A DNA stretch of 64,000 bases from JASJBU01 sp963790775 (GCA_963790775.1 CAWBPR010000020.1:3809-67808), one strand, 5' to 3'; shown: positions 17,883 to 27,201, numbered from the stretch's first letter. A program made the numbers and translations. The notes: a model not told the origin generated them from the letters alone.

Positions 17883-18514
17883 TGCAGTTCGATGGGGATT
17901 GCCATCGCTGCACGCGACTGGCTGGTTTCCTGGCTGAGGTCAAAGCCACATACCCGGACTACCATGCGCGGCCTGTGGCGCCTTTTGGCGATCCCCATGC
18001 CCGTCTGCTGATTGTTGGTCTGGCCCCTGGACTGCATGGCGCGAATGCCACCGGGCGTCCCTTTACCGGAGATCATGCGGGCCTGCTGCTGTATGAGACA
18101 CTCTACCGATTCGGCTTCAGCAATCAGCTCAAAGCCAGTTCCATGGATGATGGTTTACAGCTTAAGAATTGCCGCATCACCAATGCGGTGAAGTGTCTGC
18201 CGCCGCAGAACAAGCCTCTCGCCGCTGAGATCAACAACTGCAATGATTTTCTGCGAAATGAAATCGATACCATGCCTGTGGACAGTGTCATTCTGGCGCT
18301 GGGTTCGATCGCCCACAATGCGGTGATAAAGGCGCTCGGGAGACGTCAGAAGGCAGCACCCTTCGGGCATGGCCGCGAGCATGATCTGAATCAGCAGCGA
18401 AAATTACTCGATTCCTACCACTGCAGCCGCTACAACACCCAGACCAGACGCCTGACCAGGGAGATGTTTCAGGCCGTTTTCGCCCGGGCTCAGGTATTGC
18501 TGGAGGGGCTGTGA
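17882..18514 (+). CDS. Uracil-DNA glycosylase, family 5-like
   Basis: 210 residues. Motif A is LLIVGLAPGLHGANATGRPFT followed by GDHAG, the form seen in family 5 (UDGb) enzymes and distinct from the GEAPG form of family 4. Motif B SYHCSRYNTQTRRLT supplies the HxSxxN element. An N-terminal CHRCTRL pair and later NAVKCLPP suggest the four Cys of an Fe-S cluster. It removes uracil, and in this family other deaminated bases, from DNA. Inserted between uvrY and uvrC, it is probably co-expressed with nucleotide-excision repair. The start overlaps the uvrY stop. Confidence 0.85.
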   Translation: MQFDGDCHRCTRLAGFLAEVKATYPDYHARPVAPFGDPHARLLIVGLAPGLHGANATGRPFTGDHAGLLLYETLYRFGFSNQLKASSMDDGLQLKNCRITNAVKCLPPQNKPLAAEINNCNDFLRNEIDTMPVDSVILALGSIAHNAVIKALGRRQKAAPFGHGREHDLNQQRKLLDSYHCSRYNTQTRRLTREMFQAVFARAQVLLEGL

Positions 18515-18704
18515 TCCGTCCTGATCAGGTTGCGGTCCAGCCGATTTCAGTCTTTTTCAACCTTCGAAGACAATAAACCACAGAGCTGCAGAGTGCCCAG
18601 AGAATTCGTAATCGCCACCGAAGCGGTATTTCAGCACCTGTTTTCCTTTGTGAGTTCTGTGCTGCTGCAAATTCCCAACCGGTGTTGTTTGGTTTTCTGC
18701 CGCA

Positions 18705-19892
18705 ATGCCTGAGTCTCCATTCGACCATAAAACTTTCCTCGAGAACCTGACCTCCCGGCCCGGCGTCTACCGGATGATCGGCAGTGGGGACAGGGTACTC
18801 TATGTCGGTAAGGCCAAGAATCTGAAGCGCCGGGTCGGCAGCTATTTCAGCCGCTCCCTGAACCGCCGTATCCAGCTGATGGTTGCCCAGATCGAGGCGA
18901 TCGAGGTGGCGGTGACCCATACCGAGGCCGAGGCGCTGATCCTGGAAAACCATCTGATCAAGTCGCTGCAACCGAAATACAATGTGCTGCTGCGGGATGA
19001 CAAGAGTTATCCCTACATCTATCTCTCTGATGATCAGCAGTATCCGGCCCTCTCATTCCGACGCGGGGCGCGTAAAGGCAAGGGCCGCTACTTCGGGCCT
19101 TATCCCAGCGCCGGGGCTACCCGGGATACCCTGCAGCTGTTGCAGAAGCTCTTCCCGGTCCGCCAGTGCGAAGAGAGCTTCTTTCTGAATCGTTCCCGGC
19201 CCTGTCTGCAGTATCAGATCAAACGCTGCACGGCCCCTTGTGTGGATCTGGTCAGTCCCGAGGTCTATGGGGAGGACGTGCAGCATGCAGTGCTGTTTCT
19301 GCAGGGCAAGGCGAATCAGGTGGTGGATGATCTGGTGCGGCGCATGGAACAGGCCTCCCAGGCATTGGAGTTCGAACAGGCGGCGCGCTATCGGGATCAG
19401 ATTCAGAACCTGCGCCGCATACAGGAACGGCAGTATGTCAGCGGAGAAGGAGGGGATCTGGATATCATCGCCCTTGCCACCCAGGGCAACAGCGCCTGTG
19501 TGCAGGTCTTTTTTATCCGTTCCGGCCGGAATCTTGGTAACAAGGCCTTCTATCCCAGTGTGCCGGCGGGGGCTGCCGACAAAGATGTGTTGTTCGCCTT
19601 TCTCTCCCAGTACTATCTGGAAAAGCCGGTGCCGAGCGAGCTGATTCTCAGCCACCCGCTGGCGGACCGGGAGTTGTTGGAGGATGTGTTCACCCAGCAG
19701 TCCAAGCACCGGGTGCGCATCAGCAGCCGGGTGCGGGGGGAACGGGCCCGCTGGCTCAGGATGGCGCAGGGCAACGCGGAGCTTGCGCTGCAGGCAAAGC
19801 TTGCGTCACGCATGGATACAGGAGGGACGGCTGCTGTCGCTGCAGCAGGCTCTGGGTCTGCAGGATCTGCCCGAGCGGATGGAGTGTTTTGA
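18705..19892 (+). CDS. uvrC: UvrC, N-terminal fragment (frameshifted gene)
   Basis: Genuine UvrC up to about residue 369: GIY-YIG nuclease PGVYRMIGSGDRVLYVGKAK near residues 20-40, then RSRPCLQYQIKRCTAPCV, the UvrB-interacting UVR motif EFEQAARYRDQI near 225-237, and the central region. After LASR (near 19809-19815) the frame is wrong (MDTGGTAAVAAAG) and stops at 19892. The continuing sequence is in another frame. The intact protein would be about 606 residues, normal for UvrC, which makes both incisions in excision repair. Confidence 0.85.
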   Translation: MPESPFDHKTFLENLTSRPGVYRMIGSGDRVLYVGKAKNLKRRVGSYFSRSLNRRIQLMVAQIEAIEVAVTHTEAEALILENHLIKSLQPKYNVLLRDDKSYPYIYLSDDQQYPALSFRRGARKGKGRYFGPYPSAGATRDTLQLLQKLFPVRQCEESFFLNRSRPCLQYQIKRCTAPCVDLVSPEVYGEDVQHAVLFLQGKANQVVDDLVRRMEQASQALEFEQAARYRDQIQNLRRIQERQYVSGEGGDLDIIALATQGNSACVQVFFIRSGRNLGNKAFYPSVPAGAADKDVLFAFLSQYYLEKPVPSELILSHPLADRELLEDVFTQQSKHRVRISSRVRGERARWLRMAQGNAELALQAKLASRMDTGGTAAVAAAGSGSAGSARADGVF

Positions 19893-20526
19893 TATCAGTC
19901 ATACCCAGGGTGAGCTGACTGTTGCCTCCTGTGTGGTGTTCAACGAACAGGGGCCGTTGAAATCGGATTATCGCCGCTTCAACATCGATGGGATAACGCC
20001 GGGTGACGATTATGCAGCGATGCAGCAGGCCCTGGAAAGACGTTATATCCGCATCAAAAAGGGCGAGGTTTCGCTGCCCGATCTGCTGTTTATCGACGGC
20101 GGCAAGGGCCAGCTCAATGCCGTGAGCGAAGTGTTGCAGGAACTGGGTGTTACAGGCTTGACGCTGATCGGCGTGGCAAAAGGGCCGGATCGCAGAGCCG
20201 GCATGGAGCAGCTCTTCTTGTTAGGGCGGAAACAGCCTATTATACTGCCCGCAGACTCACCGGCGCTGCATCTTGTGCAACAGATCCGGGACGAGGCACA
20301 CCGCTTTGCTATTATGGCGCATCGAATCCGCCGGGCACGTAGCCGTCAACGCTCGGTACTGGAAGAGATTCCGGGTATCGGGCCAAAACGTCGCCAGCAG
20401 CTGCTGAAACAGTTCGGTGGCATGCAGGAACTCTCCCGGGCCGGGATTGAAGACATCGCCAGGGTTGATGGCGTGAGTATCAAACTGGCAGAGCAGATTT
20501 ATCATGCCTTCCATGATGAGGGTTAA
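19684..20526 (+). CDS. uvrC: UvrC, C-terminal fragment (frameshifted gene)
   Basis: Authentic sequence begins near 19813 with WIQEGRLLSLQQALGL, followed by RMECFDISHTQGELTVAS (RNase H-like 5' nuclease, catalytic Asp), FIDGGKGQLNAV, HRFAIMAHRIRR, and two helix-hairpin-helix motifs (IPGIGPKRRQQLLKQFGG, ARVDGVSIKLAEQIYHAF). One inserted base, or two missing, near 19809-19815 separates it from the N-terminal half. The residues before 19813 in this frame are out-of-frame shadow sequence. Confidence 0.85.
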   Translation: MCSPSSPSTGCASAAGCGGNGPAGSGWRRATRSLRCRQSLRHAWIQEGRLLSLQQALGLQDLPERMECFDISHTQGELTVASCVVFNEQGPLKSDYRRFNIDGITPGDDYAAMQQALERRYIRIKKGEVSLPDLLFIDGGKGQLNAVSEVLQELGVTGLTLIGVAKGPDRRAGMEQLFLLGRKQPIILPADSPALHLVQQIRDEAHRFAIMAHRIRRARSRQRSVLEEIPGIGPKRRQQLLKQFGGMQELSRAGIEDIARVDGVSIKLAEQIYHAFHDEG

Positions 20527-20646
20527 GCGGAAAGTAATCCTAGAAACCACAGTTGACCGCACCATGCTGATAATAAGGTATTGTATAGATTGCTAGTTAT
20601 GATTATTCACCCATCAAGTGAATTTCGCTACGGGCCGAATGGCACG

Positions 20647-20736
20647 TCCACGGCGGCGCAGTAGCAGCGTGCGCAACGTACCTTGCAATAGAATTTCTAT
20701 TCGCAGTCGTTGCGCCTTGCTCTGCGCCGCCGTGGA
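20647..20736. repeat. Long imperfect inverted repeat between uvrC and pgsA
   Basis: Left arm 20647-20678 starts TCCACGGCGGCGCAG and ends GCGCAACG; right arm 20708-20736 is its near-complement (CGTTGCGC ... CTGCGCCGCCGTGGA). An inner AATAGAA/TTCTATT pair lies between. About 90 nt could fold into one long hairpin. It may be a small non-autonomous palindromic element or a transcript-processing structure. No gene lies in 20527-20774. Confidence 0.65.
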
Positions 20737-20774
20737 CGCACCTTTCACCCCATCCAATTGTCGTTTCTAGGATA

Positions 20775-21341
20775 ATGTGGAACATCCCGAATATACTGAC
20801 CCTGTTGCGGATAGTGCTGATCCCGGTCTTCGTGTTGATCTTCTATCTGCCCCTTGAATCGGCGAGGGTTGGCTGCGCGCTGGTTTTTGCGCTGGCCGCG
20901 ATCACGGACTGGCTTGACGGTTTTCTCGCAAGACGCTGGTCACAGACCTCGCCATTTGGCGCCTTTCTCGATCCGGTGGCGGATAAGCTGATGGTCGCGG
21001 TGGCGTTGCTGCTGTTGGTGCAGTCCGAGCCGACGCCGGCGCTGGCCATTCCTGCGGCGGTGATCATTGGCCGGGAGATCACCATTTCGGCGCTGCGGGA
21101 GTGGATGGCGGAAGTCGGGGCGAGGGCCCGGGTCGCCGTTTCCATGCTGGGCAAGGTTAAGACAACAGTACAGATGGTCTCCATCCTGCTGTTGATCTAC
21201 GAACGTCCCCTGTTCGGCATGCCTACCTACACCATTGGTTTTCTGCTGCTGTATGTCGCGGCGATTCTCACCCTCTGGTCGATGATTCTCTATCTGCGCG
21301 CCGCCTGGCCCAGCTTGAAGGGCGACGAAAACGGGGATTGA
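20775..21341 (+). CDS. pgsA: CDP-diacylglycerol-glycerol-3-phosphate 3-phosphatidyltransferase
   Basis: 188 residues, an inner-membrane enzyme making phosphatidylglycerophosphate, the committed step to phosphatidylglycerol. The CDP-alcohol phosphotransferase signature is complete: ITDWLDGFLARRW, then GAFLDPVADK (D-x2-D-G-x2-A-R-x8-G-x3-D-x3-D). Five or six hydrophobic segments, starting NILTLLRIVLIPVFVLIFYL. The uvrY-uvrC-pgsA order is common in gammaproteobacteria. Confidence 0.95.
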   Translation: MWNIPNILTLLRIVLIPVFVLIFYLPLESARVGCALVFALAAITDWLDGFLARRWSQTSPFGAFLDPVADKLMVAVALLLLVQSEPTPALAIPAAVIIGREITISALREWMAEVGARARVAVSMLGKVKTTVQMVSILLLIYERPLFGMPTYTIGFLLLYVAAILTLWSMILYLRAAWPSLKGDENGD

Positions 21342-21375
21342 CTGCTGCCGTCCTCATCAAGACGGCAACAGTCAA
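21338..21375. terminator. Bidirectional terminator between pgsA and valS
   Basis: TTGACTGCTGCCGTC pairs with GACGGCAACAGTCAA (15 bp, one mismatch, 8-nt loop). The stem begins in the pgsA stop codon and ends 14 bp from the valS stop, serving two convergent genes. Confidence 0.75.
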
Positions 21376-21388
21376 TGCGTCTCATTAT

Positions 21389-23581
21389 TCAGAGTGTTCT
21401 GATCTTCTCCAGCTGTGCCTGCAGATTCGCCACTGCTTTCTCGGCATCGTTCAGTTTCTGACGCTCCTTCTGCACCACGGCATCAGGGGCTTTGTCGACA
21501 AAGTTGGGATTGGCCAGCTTTTTCCCGATCCGTTCCACTTCGCCTGACAGTTTACCGATCTCTTTCTCCAGCCGGCTGCCTTCTGCATCCTTGTCGATCA
21601 GCCCGGCCAATGGGATGAGGATTTTCATCTCGCCCACTAAAGCGGTGGCGGATTCAGGCCCGTCATCTCCAGGCGGCAAGACCTCGATGGATTCAGTGCG
21701 GGCGAGAAAGTCGAGGAAGGGACGGTGGATCGCCGCCCACTCCTGGTCCGTCTGCATGGCATTGGCCAGCAGTACGGGCACCGGCTTGCCCGGAGCGATA
21801 TTCATCTCGCCCTTGATCTTGCGGATCCCAAGAATGAACTGCATCACCCATGTCATCTCCCGTTCCGCTTCCTCGTTGAGCAGAGCTTGACGCTTGCTGG
21901 GGAAGGGCTGCAGCATGATCGTCTCACCTGAGACGCCTGCCATCGGCGCCACCCGCTGCCAGATCTCCTCGGTGATGAAAGGCATGATCGGATGGGTCAG
22001 GCGCAGCAGATTTTCCAGCACCCGGATCAGGGTGCGGCGGGTGCCGCGCTTCGCCGCATCGCTGGTCGTTCCACTGTTGAGGATCGGTTTGGAAAGCTCC
22101 AGATACCAGTCGCAGTATTCGTTCCAGGTGAATTCATAGATGGCCTGGGCGGCGCGATCGAAGCGATAGTTCTGTATCGCTTCGTTGACCGTCTGCTTGG
22201 TCTTCTGCAGCCGGGATAGAATCCAGCGGTCGGCGACGGAGCGTTCGATCTCCGCAACGGGTTCCGAATGGCCGGTGCGCGGTGCGCCGATGGCGAGGTC
22301 CTTGCCCTCTACATTCATCATCACATAGCGGGTCGCGTTCCACAGCTTGTTGCAGAAGTTGCGGTAGCCTTCGATCCGGCCCAGGTCGAATTTTACATCG
22401 CGGCCGGTGGTGGCCAGGGCGGCGAAGGTGAAGCGCAGCGCATCGGTGCCGAAGGAGGGGATGCCGTCCGGGAAGTCCTTGCGGGTCTGCTGTTCGATCT
22501 TTTTCGCCAGTTGCGGCTGCATCATGCCGCGGGTGCGCTTCTCCACCAGAGGCTCCAGCTCTATGCCGTCGATCAGATCAATCGGATCGAGCACGTTACC
22601 CTTCGACTTGGACATCTTGTCGCCATGACTGTCACGCACCAGGCCATGCACGTAAACCTCCTTGAAGGGCACATCGTCCATGAACTTGAGGCCCATCATG
22701 ATCATCCGGGCGACCCAGAAGAAGATGATGTCGAAGCCGGTGACCAGCACGCTGCTGGGGTAGAAATCCTCCAGACGCGCGGTCTGCTCCGGCCAGCCGA
22801 GGGTGGAGAAGGGCCACAGGGCGGAGCTGAACCAGGTGTCCAGCACATCCTCGTCCTGTTGGAGTGGATAGTCGGCGGGCAGATCGTGCTTGCTTCTGAC
22901 TTCCTCCTCGGAGCGGCCGACATAGACATTGCCTTCCTCGTCATACCAGGCGGGGATGCGATGCCCCCACCAGATCTGCCGGCTGATGCACCAGTCCTGA
23001 ATGTTGCGCATCCATTCGTAGTAGGTGTTCTTCCAATTGTCCGGCACGAATCGGATGTCGCCCTTTTCCACCGCTTCGATGGCGGGCTTCGCCAGCGGCT
23101 CGACCTTCACGTACCACTGGTCGGTGAGGTAGGGTTCGATGACCGCGCCGGAGCGATCGCCGCGCGGCACCATGAGCTTGTGATCGACGATCTTCTCCAG
23201 CAGACCGGCGGCCTCCAGATCGGCGACGATCCGTTTGCGCGCCGCATAGCGGTCGAGACCCACATACTCCAATGGTATCAGTTCGTCTTCGTCAGCCTCG
23301 TTCGCACGCAGCACGGCATCGATGGTGAAGATGTTGATCAGACCGCCATGAATCTGTTCGCTGATGCCGAGTTCATCCCGGTGGCGTTGCCACACCGCAT
23401 AGTCGTTGAAGTCATGCGCCGGGGTAATCTTCACGCAGCCGGTGCCGAACTCCGGGTCAGCGTGTTCATCGGCGATGATCGGGATCTTGCGCTGAGTGAG
23501 CGGCAGTTCCAGCAGTTCGCCGATCATGTGTTTATAGCGATCGTCCTCCGGATTGACCGCCACTGCGCAGTCTCCCAGCAT
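21389..23581 (-). CDS. valS: Valyl-tRNA synthetase, C-terminal fragment (frameshifted gene)
   Basis: 730 residues beginning MLGDCAVAVNPEDDRY. Contains the editing (CP1) domain, the second half of the Rossmann fold with GDKMSKSKGNVLDPID (KMSKS loop), the anticodon-binding domain (EFTWNEYCDWYLELSKP) and a C-terminal coiled coil (LEKEIGKLSGEVERIGKKLA). The preceding 243 residues lie in another frame because of one extra base at 23582-23585 (GAGACTCATG where GAGACxATG is expected). The continuous protein would be about 970 residues. ValS is essential and normally single-copy, so a sequence error is the likeliest cause. Confidence 0.9.
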   Translation of the reverse strand: MLGDCAVAVNPEDDRYKHMIGELLELPLTQRKIPIIADEHADPEFGTGCVKITPAHDFNDYAVWQRHRDELGISEQIHGGLINIFTIDAVLRANEADEDELIPLEYVGLDRYAARKRIVADLEAAGLLEKIVDHKLMVPRGDRSGAVIEPYLTDQWYVKVEPLAKPAIEAVEKGDIRFVPDNWKNTYYEWMRNIQDWCISRQIWWGHRIPAWYDEEGNVYVGRSEEEVRSKHDLPADYPLQQDEDVLDTWFSSALWPFSTLGWPEQTARLEDFYPSSVLVTGFDIIFFWVARMIMMGLKFMDDVPFKEVYVHGLVRDSHGDKMSKSKGNVLDPIDLIDGIELEPLVEKRTRGMMQPQLAKKIEQQTRKDFPDGIPSFGTDALRFTFAALATTGRDVKFDLGRIEGYRNFCNKLWNATRYVMMNVEGKDLAIGAPRTGHSEPVAEIERSVADRWILSRLQKTKQTVNEAIQNYRFDRAAQAIYEFTWNEYCDWYLELSKPILNSGTTSDAAKRGTRRTLIRVLENLLRLTHPIMPFITEEIWQRVAPMAGVSGETIMLQPFPSKRQALLNEEAEREMTWVMQFILGIRKIKGEMNIAPGKPVPVLLANAMQTDQEWAAIHRPFLDFLARTESIEVLPPGDDGPESATALVGEMKILIPLAGLIDKDAEGSRLEKEIGKLSGEVERIGKKLANPNFVDKAPDAVVQKERQKLNDAEKAVANLQAQLEKIRTL

Positions 23582-24281
23582 GAGTCTCGGGGCGGGTGGT
23601 GGAGACCACCAGGTGACCCTGGCCGTTGGACAGCGGGTAGCGCATGTGCCACATGTAACCGCTCTCTTCCTCGTTGAGCACTTCCAGGTCGGAAACGGCG
23701 GTATGCAGTTTCGGGTCCCAGTTGACCAGGCGCTTGCCGCGATAGATCAGACCTTCTTCGTAGAGACGCACGAAGACCTCTTTCACTGCCTCGGAGAGAC
23801 CTTCGTCCATGGTAAAGCGTTCGTGCTCCCAGTCCAGGGAGGAGCCAAGACGCCGCAGCTGGTTGGTAATGTTGCCACCGGACTCGCCGCGCCACTCCCA
23901 GATGCGTTCGATGAACCTTTCGCGACCCAGATCATGACGGGTTTTGCCTTCCGCCTCCAGCTGGCGTTCCACCACCATCTGAGTGGCGATACCCGCATGA
24001 TCGCTGCCGGCCTGCCAGAGGGTCTTGTCACCCTTCATGCGGTGAAAGCGAATCAGGGTATCCATGATCGTGTTGTTGAAACCATGTCCCATGTGCAGAC
24101 TGCCGGTGACATTCGGAGGTGGGATCATGATGCAGTAATTGCCATCACCCTGGGCAGAAGGCTCAAAATAACCCCTCTCTTCCCAGGTCTTATACCAGTG
24201 TTGTTCGATAGCGTGAGGGTTGTAGGTCTTTTCCATGGTTTCAGTCATTGTTCGGCAACAAAAAATCGCTATTATAGCCAC
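23532..24281 (-). CDS. valS: Valyl-tRNA synthetase, N-terminal fragment (frameshifted gene)
   Basis: Genuine ValS up to VVSTTRPET: METMEKTYNPHAIEQHWYK-type start, PPPNVTGSLHMGHGFNNT with the HIGH-class motif (HMGH), HAGIATQMVVERQL, and RLGSSLDWEHERFTMD. After the indel near 23582-23585 the frame reads nonsense until 23532. The true start is probably one of the internal ATGs (TMTETMEK), about 10-15 residues downstream of 24281. Confidence 0.88.
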   Translation of the reverse strand: MAIIAIFCCRTMTETMEKTYNPHAIEQHWYKTWEERGYFEPSAQGDGNYCIMIPPPNVTGSLHMGHGFNNTIMDTLIRFHRMKGDKTLWQAGSDHAGIATQMVVERQLEAEGKTRHDLGRERFIERIWEWRGESGGNITNQLRRLGSSLDWEHERFTMDEGLSEAVKEVFVRLYEEGLIYRGKRLVNWDPKLHTAVSDLEVLNEEESGYMWHMRYPLSNGQGHLVVSTTRPETHAGRLRSGGQSGGRSL

Positions 24282-24335
24282 ACGAAATTAATAAGGTGGA
24301 GATAACTCCGCCCCCAAGTGAAGGAAAAAATGTAG

Positions 24336-27098
24336 ATGACAGATAAGAGACACGTGTATTCATTTCAGGAAGGCGATGGAAAAAACAAAAAATTGTTAGG
24401 CGGCAAGGGAGCTAACCTTTGCGAAATGACGCAATTCGGGCTGAATGTTCCGCCCGGATTTGTGATTACTACGGAAGCCTGTCTCGACTATCTTGCAACT
24501 GAAAACAAGACCCTGCCGGAAGGCGTGATGGACGAAGTCCGTGGCCAGATGAAAAAAGTTGAAGAGGATACCGGTAAGGGATTCGGCAATGCGGATAATC
24601 CGCTGCTGGTTTCGGTGCGCTCCGGTTCCGCCATGTCGATGCCCGGCATGATGGATACCATTCTCAACCTGGGCCTGAACGCTGAAACCCTGAAGGGCGT
24701 GATTGAGCAGACCGGTGATGCACGCTTCGGTTACGATGCCTATCGCCGCTTCATTCAGCTGTTCGGCAAGGTGGCGCTGAATGTCCCGGATGAACTCTTC
24801 GATGTACAGTTTGATGAGGTAAAACAGAAGGCTCATGTTACCGCTGACGTGGGTCTGTCCGGCGATGACCTGAAAGAGATCAGTGAGCGTTTCCTCAAGG
24901 TTATCGAGGACTATACCGGGCGTCCGTTCCCGGAAGATCCTTACGAACAACTGGAGATATCCATCAAGGCGGTGTTCGGCTCCTGGGGTGGCAAGCGCGC
25001 GGTGGATTACCGCCGCGAGTTTAAAATCACCCCGGACATGGCAAACGGCACCGCCGTGAATGTCTGCACCATGGTGTTTGGCAACCGGGGTAACGACTCC
25101 GCCACCGGCGTGGCCTTTACCCGCAACCCGGGCACCGGTGAGAACAAGCTTTATGGCGAATATCTGGTGAATGCACAGGGCGAGGATGTGGTGGCGGGTA
25201 TCCGTACCCCCAAGCCCATCGATCGTATGACCGAGGAGATGCCGGAAATGGCCAGGCAGCTCGAAGAGCTGCGTCAGAATCTTGAGACGCACTACAAAGA
25301 AATTCAGGATTTCGAATTCACCATCGAGCGCGGCACCCTCTACTGCCTGCAGACCCGCAACGGCAAGATGAACGCCGTCGCCATGGTGCGCACCTCAGTG
25401 GAGATGGTGGAAGAGGAGCTGATCACCAAGGAACAGGCCCTGTTGCGTATCGAGCCGGCCTATCTGGAACAGATGCTCTATCCGCGTATGGATCCCAACT
25501 CCAAAGCGGAGCCGATCGCGCAAGGCCTGCCGGCATCACCCGGTGCTGCCAGCGGACTGGCGGTATTCGATGCGGACCGGGCCGAGATCATGGGCAAGGA
25601 TCAGGGCTTGAAAGTGATCCTGGTGCGTGAGGAGACCAAGCCGGAAGATATTCATGGCTTCTTTGCCTCCGAGGGTATTCTTACCAGTCGCGGTGGCAAG
25701 ACCTCCCATGCGGCGGTGGTGGCGCGCGGCATGGGTAAACCCTGTGTGGCGGGTGCGGAAGGCATCCATGTGGATGTGCAGCGCCGTGAAGCCGTGGTTG
25801 GCGGCATCGTGATCCGTGAAGGCGATATGATCACCATCGACGGCAGCAGCGGTAACTTCTACCTCGGCTCAGTACAGATGGTGGAGCCGGATTTCAGCGA
25901 AGAGCTGAACCGACTGCTGCGTTGGGCGGACGATGCGGCCTATCTGCGGGTGATGGCTAATGCGGATACCCCCACCGATGCCAGAGCCGCCCTCAAGTAT
26001 GGCGCCAAGGGTATTGGTCTGTGCCGCACTGAGCGTATGTTCAACTCGGTGGAACGCCTGCCGGTAGTGATCGAAATGATCGTCGCGGAAGATGAGGCTC
26101 AGCGCCAGGTGGCGCTGGATAAACTGCTGCCGATGCAGCGGGCCGATTTCAAGGGTATCTTCGAAGCCATGGCGCCGCTGCCGGTGACCATCCGCCTGCT
26201 CGATCCGCCGATTCACGAGTTCCTGCCCTCTGAACAGCAGTTGATCAGTGACCTGGAGCAGTTGCACCACTTGCGCAACTCGGTGCGTGGCATGTCGGTG
26301 CTGGCCAGCAGCATGATGCTGCTGCATGATCCGGATACCGCCAAGAAAGAAGCTGAAACCATGCGTCACATGGTGGAAGAAGAGCTGGTGGAACAGGCCA
26401 TCGAGAAGAAGGAGACCATGCTGCGCAAGGTGCGGGTGCTGACTGAAACCAACCCGATGCTGGGACATCGCGGCGTGCGCCTGGGCATCACCTTCCCGGA
26501 GATCTACAGCATGCAGATCCGCGCCATTCTGGAAGCCGCGGCAGAGTGTACGGCGAAGGATATGGAAGTGCATCCTCAGATCATGGTGCCCCAGGTGTGT
26601 ACCGCTGAAGAACTGAAGTATGTGCATAAGATGGTCGATGAGATCCGCCAGAGCGTGGAAGAGGCATCCGGTCAGAAACTCGACTTCCGCTTCGGCACCA
26701 TGATCGAGGTGGTGCGCGCCTGCATGCGGGCCGATTCGCTGGCGGAAGAGGCCGAGTTCTTCTCCTTCGGCACCAATGACCTGACCCAGGCCACCTTCTC
26801 ATTCTCCCGCGAGGACGCCGAGAACAAATTCCTGCCGTTGTACAACCAGCGCAATATCCTGCAGGACAACCCCTTCGAGGTGTTGGATGAAAAGGGTGTC
26901 GGCAAACTGATGGAACTGGCCGTGAAGTGGGGGCGTGAGAAAAAGCCCGATCTGAGCGTCGGTATCTGTGGAGAGCACGGCGGCCATCCGGCCTCTATCG
27001 CCTTCTGTCACAAGGCCGGCCTGAACTATGTCTCATGTTCAGGTCCGCGGGTGCCGGTGGCGCGTCTGGCGGCGGCTCATGCCAGTCTGAAAGCGTAA
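24336..27098 (+). CDS. ppdK: Pyruvate, phosphate dikinase
   Basis: 920 residues. Interconverts pyruvate + ATP + Pi and phosphoenolpyruvate + AMP + PPi. Domain order: N-terminal ATP-grasp domain (GGKGANLCEMTQFGLNVPPG, SVRSGSAMSMPGMMDT), central phospho-histidine domain with catalytic His in GGKTSHAAVVARGMGKPC, and C-terminal TIM barrel (GLCRTERMF, NDLTQATFSFSRED, GICGEHGG with the catalytic Cys). It is somewhat longer than the usual 870-890. No PpdK regulatory kinase gene is next to it. Transcribed divergently from valS. Confidence 0.96.
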   Translation: MTDKRHVYSFQEGDGKNKKLLGGKGANLCEMTQFGLNVPPGFVITTEACLDYLATENKTLPEGVMDEVRGQMKKVEEDTGKGFGNADNPLLVSVRSGSAMSMPGMMDTILNLGLNAETLKGVIEQTGDARFGYDAYRRFIQLFGKVALNVPDELFDVQFDEVKQKAHVTADVGLSGDDLKEISERFLKVIEDYTGRPFPEDPYEQLEISIKAVFGSWGGKRAVDYRREFKITPDMANGTAVNVCTMVFGNRGNDSATGVAFTRNPGTGENKLYGEYLVNAQGEDVVAGIRTPKPIDRMTEEMPEMARQLEELRQNLETHYKEIQDFEFTIERGTLYCLQTRNGKMNAVAMVRTSVEMVEEELITKEQALLRIEPAYLEQMLYPRMDPNSKAEPIAQGLPASPGAASGLAVFDADRAEIMGKDQGLKVILVREETKPEDIHGFFASEGILTSRGGKTSHAAVVARGMGKPCVAGAEGIHVDVQRREAVVGGIVIREGDMITIDGSSGNFYLGSVQMVEPDFSEELNRLLRWADDAAYLRVMANADTPTDARAALKYGAKGIGLCRTERMFNSVERLPVVIEMIVAEDEAQRQVALDKLLPMQRADFKGIFEAMAPLPVTIRLLDPPIHEFLPSEQQLISDLEQLHHLRNSVRGMSVLASSMMLLHDPDTAKKEAETMRHMVEEELVEQAIEKKETMLRKVRVLTETNPMLGHRGVRLGITFPEIYSMQIRAILEAAAECTAKDMEVHPQIMVPQVCTAEELKYVHKMVDEIRQSVEEASGQKLDFRFGTMIEVVRACMRADSLAEEAEFFSFGTNDLTQATFSFSREDAENKFLPLYNQRNILQDNPFEVLDEKGVGKLMELAVKWGREKKPDLSVGICGEHGGHPASIAFCHKAGLNYVSCSGPRVPVARLAAAHASLKA

Positions 27099-27163
27099 TG
27101 AGAATTTGATAGCTAGCGCTGTCCCAGAGCGTAAATAGCTTTTCTCATTATCCAACCGAAAGG

Positions 27164-27201
27164 CCTCAGGGCAGCGCTCGCTGCTCTGAGGTTTTTTTAT
27201 G
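27164..27201 (+). terminator. Intrinsic terminator after ppdK
   Basis: CCTCAGGGCAGC pairs with GCTGCTCTGAGG (one weak position) around CGCTC-type loop bases, followed by T7. Confidence 0.8.

Noticed and set aside
23532..23588. Programmed ribosomal frameshift in valS
   Set aside because: No slippery heptamer or stimulatory structure is evident, and ValS is not known to use frameshifting; indel error is simpler.
22268..23677. 469-codon open frame on the plus strand across valS
   Set aside because: It is antisense to a conserved valS on the minus strand and shows no domain; long shadows are common in GC-rich genes.
24396..25292. 298-codon minus-strand frame within ppdK
   Set aside because: It lies entirely inside a well-conserved ppdK gene and has no recognisable domain or ribosome binding site.
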